Part shown: positions 36,081-44,695 of the stretch, in pieces
Position numbering within the stretch: position 1 is the first letter of the stretch
How the letters are laid out: every line of letters starts with the position of its first letter
Assembly: GCF_028745505.1 (NCBI RefSeq)
Contig: NZ_JAQZZL010000001.1
Location: 1,485,818-1,549,817 of the forward strand
From: Lentisphaera marina
Lineage (GTDB): Bacteria; Verrucomicrobiota; Lentisphaeria; Lentisphaerales; Lentisphaeraceae
Direction of reading: 5' to 3'
Length of the DNA stretch: 64,000 nt
Made by a program: the position numbers and the translations under genes
Notes under the pieces: generated by a model
Database searches by the model: none
What the model was told of the DNA's origin: nothing
The model's input: the letters and a program-made list of their open reading frames with translations, nothing else

Positions 36081-37193
36081 CTAAGGGGCATCTCCAATGG
36101 AGCCAGTTTGACTTGGGCACTGAGCTCTCCAGCGTAAGAGGTGGTCGGCAATAACGATGGCACACATGGATTCTGCAATAGGGACAAAACGTGGTAATAG
36201 GCATGGATCATGACGACCGCCAGTGGAAATATCTACAGCTTCACCTTTTTGATTAACTGATTTTTGCGTACGTGGCAACGAAGAAGTCGGTTTTACTGCG
36301 GCACGCATAATGATTGTTTCGCCACTAGAAATACCACCAAGCATACCACCGTGATTATTTGTGCAAGTATGCACGCCATCTTCTGTGGGTTCAAAAAGGT
36401 CATTGTTTTGCGATCCACGCATTTCAACGACAGAGAAGCCGGCACCATATTCAAAAGCCGTGACAGCAGGAATAGACATAATAGCTTTGGCTAATTCGGC
36501 TTTTAACTTATCAAAAACAGGTTCACCTAGTCCGGCCGGGACACCAGTGATAACCATCTCAGATAAACCACCAATTGAGTCTTGGTCCTTACGAACTTCT
36601 TTAATGAGTGTGATCATTTTTTCAGCTGCTTCCGGATCGGGGCAACGAACAATGTTGGCTTCTACTTGCTCTAAAGTGATTTTTGCGGGGTCCGCAATTT
36701 GGGCAGCAACGTGGCCGACTTGTTTGACATAGGCAAGGGTATTAATACCGTGTTCAGCAATGATTTTTTTGGCTAGTGTGCCTGCGGCTACACGACTAAT
36801 GGTTTCGCGAGCAGAAGAGCGTCCACCACCACGGTAGTCGCGGAGGCCATATTTTTTATCAAAAGTATAATCGGCATGGCCTGGGCGGTATTTATCAAAA
36901 ATATTTGAGTAATCGCGACTTCTTTGGTCTTCGTTTGGTACAAAGATTGCAATACTCGTACCAGTAGTTTTTCCTTCAAATACACCAGACAAGATTGTCG
37001 CTGTATCAGATTCTTTACGCTGAGTAGTTACGGAACTTTGTCCAGGTTTACGACGGTCGAGATCAGGTTGTATGTCCTCTTCAGAGAATTGAATCCCTGG
37101 AGGGCAACCATCAATAATCACCACGTTACCTTTGCCGTGAGATTCTCCGGCGGTGGTGATTTTAAAAGCTTGTCCAAATGAATTGCCAGCCAT
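36081..37193 (-). CDS. aroC: Chorismate synthase
   Basis: About 370 residues. Signatures: MAGNSFGQAFKITTAGESHG at the N-terminus, GCPPGIQFSEEDIQPDLDRR, SRDYSNIFDKYRPGHADYTF, YRGGGRSSARETISRVAAG and GGISSGETI. It uses FMN to make chorismate from EPSP. I prefer the second ATG because the family begins MAGNS and a GGAA ribosome site precedes it; a start 12 bases upstream is open. The C-terminal end (after VIADHLLR) is a few residues longer than usual. It is coupled to the gmhB-like gene. Confidence 0.96.
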   Translation of the reverse strand: MAGNSFGQAFKITTAGESHGKGNVVIIDGCPPGIQFSEEDIQPDLDRRKPGQSSVTTQRKESDTATILSGVFEGKTTGTSIAIFVPNEDQRSRDYSNIFDKYRPGHADYTFDKKYGLRDYRGGGRSSARETISRVAAGTLAKKIIAEHGINTLAYVKQVGHVAAQIADPAKITLEQVEANIVRCPDPEAAEKMITLIKEVRKDQDSIGGLSEMVITGVPAGLGEPVFDKLKAELAKAIMSIPAVTAFEYGAGFSVVEMRGSQNNDLFEPTEDGVHTCTNNHGGMLGGISSGETIIMRAAVKPTSSLPRTQKSVNQKGEAVDISTGGRHDPCLLPRFVPIAESMCAIVIADHLLRWRAQCPSQTGSIGDAP

Positions 37194-37316
37194 AATTGTT
37201 TCCATAAGTAGGTTAAAAAATTGCGCCTACTATAAGGCTGACTTTCTAAGCATCAAGGAGCCTTGTAAATAGAGTGTGAATTCTACTTAAATATAGAAGA
37301 TTAGTAGGTTGTAGAT

Positions 37317-38387
37317 TTACTTAAGGATGGGTTTGATAATGGTGGCTAATTCCCTTGCGAGATGAGAAGCACCATACATTCCTAAATGGACGGGGTCACT
37401 AGAGTCGGGACGTAGGTCTTTGGAAGAGGTAATGCTGTCACCGGCAACGAAGAAGAGATTTTTATCGCCTTCTTGTCTTTTTTGCTGGATCAATTGCTCG
37501 AGAGCAACGCGATATTCGTCAGGGCTTACTTTAGTTTTTGGAGACTCTTGTGTTTTAGTGTAGAGCAAGCTTATGCAGACGATTTTTGTGTGGGGCTGAG
37601 CTTCGCGTGTTTGATTAAGGAAATTATCATAGGCTTCAATATATTGATTGACGGTTTTGCCCTGAAACTTGAGGTCATTGTAGCCGATCAAAATAGTAAT
37701 AAGCTTAACATTGTTAAAATTTTTCATAGTGGTCGCAAGCGCAGGTGAAATTTTTCCACCTCCGACTGCTTGGTTGTAGAGCTGTAAATCAAGTTTTTTA
37801 GACAAAAGGAAAGGGTAGGTTTTGTAGGATTTTGAATCTTGTCCAACACCATGAGAGATAGAATCACCAATAGCTAAGTATTTCTTTTTTTGTTTGGAGT
37901 TATCGGCTTTTATATAGGCTTTGTCATCAATGACAAAGTTTTCTAAAATAGGATTAGAAAAACTAGGTAAGACTAGTGCATAACTTGTTTCATTACCGGG
38001 GTTGGGATTAGTGAACTCAATTTTGATTACGTCTTTTTTTTGAAAAGAAAATTCTTCGATTAATTTTCCTTCAACATACAAGGCAAAATCAGAGCCACGG
38101 TTTTCTGAATCCTTCAAAGTATTAAAATTTATGACTATCTTCTGGCTATTGGATTTAAATAAAATACTTGCTCCAGAAGTCGTTTCAGCCTTCTTTATAT
38201 TGAAGCCAAGTTTTTGAGAGGTTAGCTTTTGAAATTCAATTGGAAAGCGCCTGAATTCCATGCCACTTTCTATTGCACGGCTGTATTGGGCGCCACGAAT
38301 CGTGTAAGTCATTTTGTCAGCGTTAATAGTTTTGTCCGCTAGAAGAAGGGAGCTAAACGTAAGTATAAGTATTAAGAATTTTTTCAT
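37317..38387 (-). CDS. Secreted SGNH/GDSL esterase
   Basis: 356 residues with a signal peptide (about 1-17, ending LLLADK). An N-terminal beta domain (20-165) precedes the SGNH hydrolase. Block I is LAIGDSISHG (Ser at about 175), block II has the Gly in AVGGGKIS, block III is ILIGYNDLK, and block V is DPVHLGMYG with catalytic Asp and His near 328-331. The layout, beta sandwich then SGNH, resembles acetyl xylan esterases and related carbohydrate esterases. It is 8 bases after a GH10 xylanase gene, which suggests deacetylation of the same polysaccharide. Confidence 0.85.
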   Translation of the reverse strand: MKKFLILILTFSSLLLADKTINADKMTYTIRGAQYSRAIESGMEFRRFPIEFQKLTSQKLGFNIKKAETTSGASILFKSNSQKIVINFNTLKDSENRGSDFALYVEGKLIEEFSFQKKDVIKIEFTNPNPGNETSYALVLPSFSNPILENFVIDDKAYIKADNSKQKKKYLAIGDSISHGVGQDSKSYKTYPFLLSKKLDLQLYNQAVGGGKISPALATTMKNFNNVKLITILIGYNDLKFQGKTVNQYIEAYDNFLNQTREAQPHTKIVCISLLYTKTQESPKTKVSPDEYRVALEQLIQQKRQEGDKNLFFVAGDSITSSKDLRPDSSDPVHLGMYGASHLARELATIIKPILK

Positions 38388-38395
38388 ATGGACAC

Positions 38396-39868
38396 CTATA
38401 TTTTGATTTCAATGATGCGATTTTTATTTAATTGAACAGTGCGTGTAATTTCTTTGCCTTTGTACTGGAAGGTGATTTTATATCGTCCCTTGAAGACTCT
38501 TGACTTAACTAGTCCTTGTTGATTACTTTTGGCTTCAATGTCACTTGTCCATAAGTGTTTGAATAAGTACTTCCATACTAAACCGTTGGCCTGTAAGCTG
38601 CCGTCCTCATTTATCATGTAAGAAGAATAACCCCAGCTAGGCTTGCCATTCACCATGGCTTCATGGGATGATTTGAAAATGGTCCATACATAGAGTCCTT
38701 TTACTAAGCGATGACTGAAATAGGTGCTTGCCACTTGAAAGGTTATTTTGGCTCGCTCTTGCTCGGATAATTTTCTTTTTAAGTCGACAACTTCAAATTC
38801 GGTACCTTTTATAGGTAAATTAAATTTACTTAAACGTTCTAGGTTTTTATAAATTTGCTCAGGGCTGATATCGAATTTGAAGCGACTTTGGATACCTAAA
38901 CCATTTAAGGGAGCTCCCTGGTCTAATAGGCTTTGAACATTGGCTTCATAAATGTCTTTAAATGAATCTTTAATTCCAGAAACAATCTGATACTCATTGA
39001 GGTAGAGTTGAACATTAGGGTCCTTTGAGGCCCTTTTTGCTAATTTAAACCATTTTACCTCTTCTTCTTTACCAAGAGTGTCCTGTACCATGTGGTTAGT
39101 TCGAGGCTCGTTAATGACATCCCACTCGCTTAATTGCCATTTTTCGACCCATGAACGAATCATTGAATTACAGGCTTGACGTAATTTAGATTTACTTGAT
39201 TGGACTTTGAGAACCTCCTTGGGTAAATGTTTTTCTCCTGGCCAAATCAAGGCATGACCACGCAAAGGGATTTGGTGTCTTTTTGTCCATTCAATGGCTT
39301 TGGGAAGATGTTCCGCATGGCCGTTTTTCAATTTTGGTTTAAAAGCATTATTAAAACCAGAGGCATTAAAGAGCTCTAGGAATCTTGATTGGTAAAGTTG
39401 AGGCTTTACGTAGGGTTTAGAGCTTTTGCGGATTCCGCTAAATTGCCATATGCTCATGACACCTCCGTGATGGAAGCCATGGCTTTCGAGTTCAATATCC
39501 ACTTTTGTATTGGATATGCTATTCCCTTCTTCGTCTTTGAGGACTAAAACTAAATCAGCTTTACGGTGATTTTCGACTCTTTTTTTTACTTTTTGAAACC
39601 ATGGTGCTTTTTCTTGCCTCTTAATTAGACCAGCTACAGAATTATATTCTTTTGGCAAAAGTTCTTTCTTACTAATGCTTTCACTATAAGGGAGCTCTGA
39701 AATTATTAGCTTGCTGACATCTATCTTTTGTGTACTGTCCCATAAGAGATAGGTTATGATGAATGCAATTAAAGCAAGAACTATAGTGAATTTAAAGACT
39801 GAGTTGATACTGGAGCTTTTGCAAGGCTTCTGTTTTCGAGAAGAAACTGTATGGCGTGTCTTAGGCAT
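38396..39868 (-). CDS. Membrane-anchored GH10 endo-xylanase-like protein
   Basis: 490 residues from an ATG one base after the sulfatase stop. A 24-residue basic cytoplasmic tail precedes one membrane helix (about 25-43), so the enzyme faces the periplasm. A small beta domain (residues 75-130) is followed by the GH10 barrel: RGHALIWPGEKHLP, the acid/base Glu in WDVINEPR (about 253), and the nucleophile in IKGTEFEV (about 357), then VWTIFKSSHEAM and the final WKYLF. The nucleophile context, GTEFEV, differs from the usual ITELD. Expected action is on beta-1,4- or beta-1,3-xylan. It is flanked by a sulfatase and an esterase in one operon. Confidence 0.85.
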   Translation of the reverse strand: MPKTRHTVSSRKQKPCKSSSINSVFKFTIVLALIAFIITYLLWDSTQKIDVSKLIISELPYSESISKKELLPKEYNSVAGLIKRQEKAPWFQKVKKRVENHRKADLVLVLKDEEGNSISNTKVDIELESHGFHHGGVMSIWQFSGIRKSSKPYVKPQLYQSRFLELFNASGFNNAFKPKLKNGHAEHLPKAIEWTKRHQIPLRGHALIWPGEKHLPKEVLKVQSSKSKLRQACNSMIRSWVEKWQLSEWDVINEPRTNHMVQDTLGKEEEVKWFKLAKRASKDPNVQLYLNEYQIVSGIKDSFKDIYEANVQSLLDQGAPLNGLGIQSRFKFDISPEQIYKNLERLSKFNLPIKGTEFEVVDLKRKLSEQERAKITFQVASTYFSHRLVKGLYVWTIFKSSHEAMVNGKPSWGYSSYMINEDGSLQANGLVWKYLFKHLWTSDIEAKSNQQGLVKSRVFKGRYKITFQYKGKEITRTVQLNKNRIIEIKI

Positions 39869-39869
39869 T

Positions 39870-41255
39870 TTATTTGACTTTAAACATGAGTTTGCAGCCA
39901 TCGCCATCTTTGCGAAGTTCTTGTTTAAGCTCTGTGATTAACTCAGCGTATTCGGGATTGTTAGCGAGATTTACCTTTTCTTCCGGATCATTTTGATAAT
40001 CGTAGAGTTCGATGGCTTCTACTTGATTGGATTTAATCCATTCTATATAGCGGTACTGAGTGGTTCTGTATGAATAACCTTTAGCACCTTTACTTTTGAA
40101 GAAACTGATGGCGCCATTTTGATGTTGTTTTTCTTTGCCTTGAATGACTGCTAATAGACTACTGCCTTGTAAAACTTTAGGTACTTCAAGTCCTGCTGCA
40201 TCAGATAAAGTAGGAAAAATATCCATGAGCTCTGCAGGCGTATTACTTTGCTTAGCTTTTTGTCCTGGAATTGAAATGATAAGAGGTGAACGTGTAGCTT
40301 GCTCTAAATTAGTATGCTTCCCCCACATGTTATGGTCACCTAAATGAAAGCCGTGATCACCCCATAGTACAACAATAGTATTGTTTTTTAAATCCCGCTT
40401 TTCTAGATCTTGAAGTAAGCGTCCTACTAAAGCATCGATATAAGAAACACATGCGAGATAACCATGATAAGCTTCTTTTTGTAATTCCATTGGAATTGGC
40501 CTTTGTTTTGGTATGCCATCATAGCTTCGTAGTTCGTTGCTATCGTGCCAACCATATTCACTGGCATTCTCTGCTTTCTCTCTAAACTGAGGTAGAATTA
40601 AACTTTCACGATCATAAAGGTCCCAGTATTTTTTCGGGGCGACAAAAGCTAAGTGTGGTTTTTTAAATCCAACCGCTACAAAAAACGGCTTTTCTTGTTT
40701 TTGTGCTTGGTCTAGGAGCTCAAGGCCGTTTAGAAGGATTTGTCCATCGGTCAAATCTTCATCGGCGATTTCAGGTGCTAAGGCAAAACGTTTGCCATCC
40801 TTTAATTTAATCTTGCCATAATCAAGAGTTTTGTATGGGATACTCCAAGATGCTTCATCATCTTTAACGCGGCCATCGACACAACGGGGGTCATATATTT
40901 TTCCTGTAGCCGCAGTGAAATAGCCAGAGTTTTTAAAGTGTTGGGGCAAAGTGAGTACATCTGGATTTACTGAACGCATCGATGTTTTTAAATCCATAAC
41001 ACCAGTACTTTCAGGGTAGAGGCCAGTCATTAAGCTAGCGCGAGAAGGGCCGCATACAGCCCATTGACAATGTGCATTAGTAAAAACAGTTGAATATTGA
41101 GCTAATTTATCAATAGATGGACTCTTAACTTGTGTATTACCATATGCCCCTAGTTCGGGCTTTAAGTCGTCAACAGCAATAAAGAGTATGTTTGGTTTGT
41201 TTGCTGAGAAAAGTGTGGTGCACATTAGCGTGCAGCTGAGTAAAAGTTTTTTCAT
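39870..41255 (-). CDS. Type I sulfatase, iduronate-2-sulfatase-like
   Basis: 461 residues with a signal peptide (1-18). The formylglycine motif is CGPSR (Cys68-Arg72) in WAVCGPSRASLMTG, with metal ligands at NILFIAVDDLKPELG and WGDHGFHLGDH. The order and the middle KPHLAFVAPKKYWDLY match iduronate-2-sulfatase-type (S1_7-like) enzymes of marine polysaccharide degraders. It is the first gene of the sulfatase-xylanase-esterase operon. A maturase would have to be elsewhere. Confidence 0.93.
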   Translation of the reverse strand: MKKLLLSCTLMCTTLFSANKPNILFIAVDDLKPELGAYGNTQVKSPSIDKLAQYSTVFTNAHCQWAVCGPSRASLMTGLYPESTGVMDLKTSMRSVNPDVLTLPQHFKNSGYFTAATGKIYDPRCVDGRVKDDEASWSIPYKTLDYGKIKLKDGKRFALAPEIADEDLTDGQILLNGLELLDQAQKQEKPFFVAVGFKKPHLAFVAPKKYWDLYDRESLILPQFREKAENASEYGWHDSNELRSYDGIPKQRPIPMELQKEAYHGYLACVSYIDALVGRLLQDLEKRDLKNNTIVVLWGDHGFHLGDHNMWGKHTNLEQATRSPLIISIPGQKAKQSNTPAELMDIFPTLSDAAGLEVPKVLQGSSLLAVIQGKEKQHQNGAISFFKSKGAKGYSYRTTQYRYIEWIKSNQVEAIELYDYQNDPEEKVNLANNPEYAELITELKQELRKDGDGCKLMFKVK

Positions 41256-41441
41256 CTTGAGTCATCCGAAAGTTGCGTTTGTTTTTAAATATCTGACATC
41301 AAGTATTATTTGACATGAATTTTGAATAAAAATGTATTTTTATTATTATGAAAAATCTATTTTTTACTGTCAACATACTTACTTGTCTTACTATTGATCT
41401 TTCATAAGAATTATAAAACTATACAGGATGACGCATAGCTC

Positions 41442-42896
41442 ATGAAAATTTTAAGCCTATTATTTGTTACTTTAGCTGTTTTCGCCACAGAAAAACCCAA
41501 TATTATTTTATTCTACGTCGATGATTTTGGAGTCAATGACCTATCCTGTAATGGAAGTGAGTTTTATGAAACACCGAGTATGGATCGTCTTGCTGCTGAA
41601 GGCATGAAGTTCTCTAATGCTTATACAGCATTTCCGCGATGTTTACCTGCTAGGCAAGCCTTGCTTACAGGGAAATACCCAAGTCGTTTTGATGTACAGC
41701 CTTACCCCAAGCAACATCTGCCCTTTAAGGAAGTGACTTTTGGTGAAGCTTTAAAAGAAGCTGGGTACGCAACCTCTTATATAGGCAAATGGCACTTAGG
41801 TCACAAAGGACAGGATCCGGGTAAACAAGGATTTGATCATATAGTGCATACGGGGCATGCGGGAGCAACGAAAAGTTTCTTTTACCCATTTCCAGTAGAG
41901 AAGGGACATAGTGTCGAGAATCCAGTAAAGGGCAAAGAGGGTGATTATTTGACTGATGTGTTACGTGATGAAGCTTGTGATTTTATTCGTTCAAAATCTG
42001 AAGAGCCCTTTTTGCTCGTTATGGCACATTACGCTGTACATACTCCTTTGGAAGGAAGACCTGATTTAGTCGAGAAATATCGTAAAAAACTTAAGGTGAT
42101 GGGGCTTGAGGAAGGCGGTAAAAGTGATGATGCTGATTTACGTACAGATAAAACTGGGGTTTATAAAACAGTTCAAAATAACCCGCATTATGCAGCCTTA
42201 ATTGAATCTGTTGATACGAGCCTTGGAAAAATAATGCAGACTCTCGAAGACCTGAAAATTGATGATAAGACAGTTATTATTCTTTCAGCCGATCACGGTG
42301 GTTTATCCTCACGTGGCCTCAATAACAAACGTACCTTAGCAACTACGAATGCACCTTATCGCCAAGGGAAAGGTTGGGTGTATGAAGGTGGTATTCGCGT
42401 TCCTCATATAGTTAAATGGCCAGGGAAAGTGAAGGCAGGTTCACTTACTAAAGTGCAGACTGTTGGTACAGATCATTATCCTACTATGCTAGAAATGGCA
42501 GGTCTTGAATTGAAACCCGAGCAACACGTGGATGGTAGAAGTTATTTAAAGGCTTTAAATGGAGAGCAGTACCAACGCAATGGAATGTTTTGGTACTCGC
42601 ACACTGCACGCCCTGATAGTACAGGAGACACAAGAGGAATGGCTTACACTGAGGGCAAATATAAAATCATTGAATGGTTTGATGAAGAATCAATAGAACT
42701 CTATGATTTAGAAAGTGACATCGGTGAAAAAAATGATTTAAGTCAATCTCTACCAGAAAAAACAAAAGAACTCCACGCCAAAATGCTTACGATGGAAAAT
42801 TCTATCGGTAACTATAGAAAGCAGGGTTTGCGTTCTACGCAAAAGCGTTTGGAGAAAAAGGCTAAGCCAAAAAATAAATCTCAAAAAAAACATTAA
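41442..42896 (+). CDS. Type I sulfatase, arylsulfatase-like
   Basis: 484 residues with a short signal peptide (1-16). The formylglycine motif is CLPAR (Cys67-Arg71) in FPRCLPARQALLTGKYPS, an allowed Ala variant of CxPSR. Metal ligands lie in ILFYVDDFGVND and SADHGGLSSRG; GKWHLGHKG carries the conserved Lys and His. The end is very basic. It is transcribed away from the first sulfatase across a 186-base gap, so one regulator could serve both. It probably acts on another sulfate position of the same sugar chain. Confidence 0.93.
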   Translation: MKILSLLFVTLAVFATEKPNIILFYVDDFGVNDLSCNGSEFYETPSMDRLAAEGMKFSNAYTAFPRCLPARQALLTGKYPSRFDVQPYPKQHLPFKEVTFGEALKEAGYATSYIGKWHLGHKGQDPGKQGFDHIVHTGHAGATKSFFYPFPVEKGHSVENPVKGKEGDYLTDVLRDEACDFIRSKSEEPFLLVMAHYAVHTPLEGRPDLVEKYRKKLKVMGLEEGGKSDDADLRTDKTGVYKTVQNNPHYAALIESVDTSLGKIMQTLEDLKIDDKTVIILSADHGGLSSRGLNNKRTLATTNAPYRQGKGWVYEGGIRVPHIVKWPGKVKAGSLTKVQTVGTDHYPTMLEMAGLELKPEQHVDGRSYLKALNGEQYQRNGMFWYSHTARPDSTGDTRGMAYTEGKYKIIEWFDEESIELYDLESDIGEKNDLSQSLPEKTKELHAKMLTMENSIGNYRKQGLRSTQKRLEKKAKPKNKSQKKH

Positions 42897-42901
42897 TTTG
42901 A

Positions 42902-43678
42902 TTATTGCTGGCTATCAAACCATGAGCCTCGAAAGTTACTGAGGGTATTGCTAATGGGAGTTCCTTCAAGAACTTGGTAAGAGTTCATCTTTTTTGCACT
43001 CCCATCAGCAAAGCTAAAGTTACTGATGCCTTTACCAAAATGGTTAGAGACTTTATCTGCGGCTACAGTACCTGGGTTGAATATGTACTCTCTGTAAAAA
43101 TAGCCCGTTGTTCCATGCGATTGATCCCCACCACTTCCTGCTAAGTTCCATTTATTCCAATGTTCTCCTAGAACAATAGTGCGACTGGGATTGCTGATAC
43201 TAGTTGTTTTGATCGATTCAGCTATTCTATCTTGAGCAGGATTATTACTGCCTGTCTTTTCACGCCCACTTATTCCTACGTTCCAATTGCCCGATGATTT
43301 ATAATCATTAATAACGTAAGATTTACGAAATTTGTTAGCGGATTCAGAAGCGACAGTATCCGAGGGACATAGGAGTCTACTGTAATTATAATTAGTACTG
43401 CTCATCCCATTGGCAGATTTTTCTTGATCTGTCCAAGCTAAACCGTAGTAGGAGGCTATGAGGTCATCCCAACCATAATTTGCGTAGGCGGCAGGATAGT
43501 AGCGATCATTGTCATCCGCATACATATGTGTGGATATAGTCATTTGACGAACAGTGCTAAGGCATTGTGTCAATTTAGCTGTCTTTCTTGCTTTGCTAAG
43601 TGAAGGTAACAGTAATGAAGATAAGATAGCTATGATGGCAACGACAACTAACAGTTCAATTAAGGAAAACTTTTTCAT
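42902..43678 (-). CDS. Prepilin-type pseudopilin-like protein
   Basis: 258 residues starting at MKKFSLIELLVVVAIIAIL, the type IV pilin/pseudopilin helix with Glu at +5 of FSLIE. The residue before the Phe is Lys, not the usual Gly, so cleavage by a standard prepilin peptidase is uncertain. The later part has LLCPSD and, near the end, NFSFADGSAKKM, the 'ADGS' end of the large pseudopilin-like families of planctomycetes and Lentisphaerae. Upstream ORF codons before this ATG are not needed. It shares a transcript with a C39-type peptidase gene 85 bases upstream. Confidence 0.85.
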   Translation of the reverse strand: MKKFSLIELLVVVAIIAILSSLLLPSLSKARKTAKLTQCLSTVRQMTISTHMYADDNDRYYPAAYANYGWDDLIASYYGLAWTDQEKSANGMSSTNYNYSRLLCPSDTVASESANKFRKSYVINDYKSSGNWNVGISGREKTGSNNPAQDRIAESIKTTSISNPSRTIVLGEHWNKWNLAGSGGDQSHGTTGYFYREYIFNPGTVAADKVSNHFGKGISNFSFADGSAKKMNSYQVLEGTPISNTLSNFRGSWFDSQQ

Positions 43679-43762
43679 TGTAGACTCATGGTTAAAATTG
43701 ATGATTTTCATCTTCAGTACGTAAGCTCTATAATTAATATATCATTAGATTGAAATTTTCAG

Positions 43763-44575
43763 TTATAATTGTTTTGGAATGATGGATATGCCATTGCCGT
43801 GCCAGCGTGATTGTAAGTAGTCATGCGTCCAATAAACTCTACCTTTGTCAGGGTCCCAAATTTCATAGTGATGTTCGTGTTTATTCGCAATGACTAGGGC
43901 GTGTTTTTCTTTGCCTAGAGGCGCGTCTACAAAAAGTATAGATGGGAAAACTAAATCTTTAATATCTTGTCGATGTATGATTTGAGCATAGAAACCCAAG
44001 GCCTTAGCGCCCATGACAATTTGTGCAGGAGAACTTCCCTGTACACTGGTGCGAATAGCGCGAGCACAATCTTGTTCACTTAGATTACCCTGAAAATAAT
44101 GACTTATGTTAGCTAATGAAGCTGCTGCGCAACTCATGGGGTCGCTTTGTAAAATGATCCCATCTCGTTTGAGGTCCTTAATGACAGGACTTCTCGTGTG
44201 ATACAAGTAAATAGTATTTAGGCTTAGATAGATGAATAGAATGGCGAGAATTGTACTTAGGCGATCACGTTTCTCTGCTAATGTAATAAAAAGTAGCAAA
44301 CTTGAAGAAAAAACGACTAAGCTATTTAAACCAAAGAGAAAGAACTCAATTGCAAAAGCTTGTGGGATGATAGGTAGTTGATAGGCATAGGAGTAATTTA
44401 AAGAGAGAACTCGTAATGTAAATCCAAGTACAGCGATGCAGATGAAGAGAGTAAAAAGAGTTATGTTTTTGTGGAAGGCATTTTGTCTTGTTAGTTGAGA
44501 CTTTTTTTTAGAATAAGTTCCTCTTGCTAAACAATAAGCAATTAAGCTTGACGAAATGATGGTAATTAGGCTCAT
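43763..44575 (-). CDS. Membrane protein with C39-type cysteine peptidase domain
   Basis: 270 residues. About four membrane helices (1-18, 38-57, 76-99, 105-123) are followed by a soluble papain-like C39 domain. The nucleophile Cys149 is in ILQSDPMSCAAASLANI, with His225 in KHALVIA and Asp241 in IWDPDKG. The middle segment SSPAQIVMGAKALGFYAQ matches the loop of bacteriocin-ABC C39 domains, but no ABC transporter is fused. Stand-alone C39 domains with membrane helices may cleave double-glycine leaders. The next gene downstream is a pseudopilin, a possible substrate or partner. Confidence 0.8.
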   Translation of the reverse strand: MSLITIISSSLIAYCLARGTYSKKKSQLTRQNAFHKNITLFTLFICIAVLGFTLRVLSLNYSYAYQLPIIPQAFAIEFFLFGLNSLVVFSSSLLLFITLAEKRDRLSTILAILFIYLSLNTIYLYHTRSPVIKDLKRDGIILQSDPMSCAAASLANISHYFQGNLSEQDCARAIRTSVQGSSPAQIVMGAKALGFYAQIIHRQDIKDLVFPSILFVDAPLGKEKHALVIANKHEHHYEIWDPDKGRVYWTHDYLQSRWHGNGISIIPKQL

Positions 44576-44641
44576 GACTTAATATGTTGTTTATATATCC
44601 CAATAAAAAATTTTAAAAGATTTTCTACATAACATTTTAAA

Positions 44642-44659
44642 AAACGTTCAAAACGTTCA
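44642..44659 (+). repeat. Two tandem 9-bp repeats (AAACGTTCA) in a promoter region
   Basis: AAACGTTCA occurs twice, head to tail and without mismatch, 36 bases before the SDR ATG in the divergent gap with the C39 gene. The centre spacing of 9 bases is nearly one helical turn, as expected for a regulator binding as a tandem dimer. It may be an operator; no consensus -10 is obvious beside it. Confidence 0.5.
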
Positions 44660-44695
44660 TATTGAGTTGTTGTATTAAAAGTGAGTTTCAGAAAA

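Noticed and set aside
44642..44659. A start of a CRISPR array
   Set aside because: Only two 9-bp copies directly abut with no spacer, and no cas gene is near.
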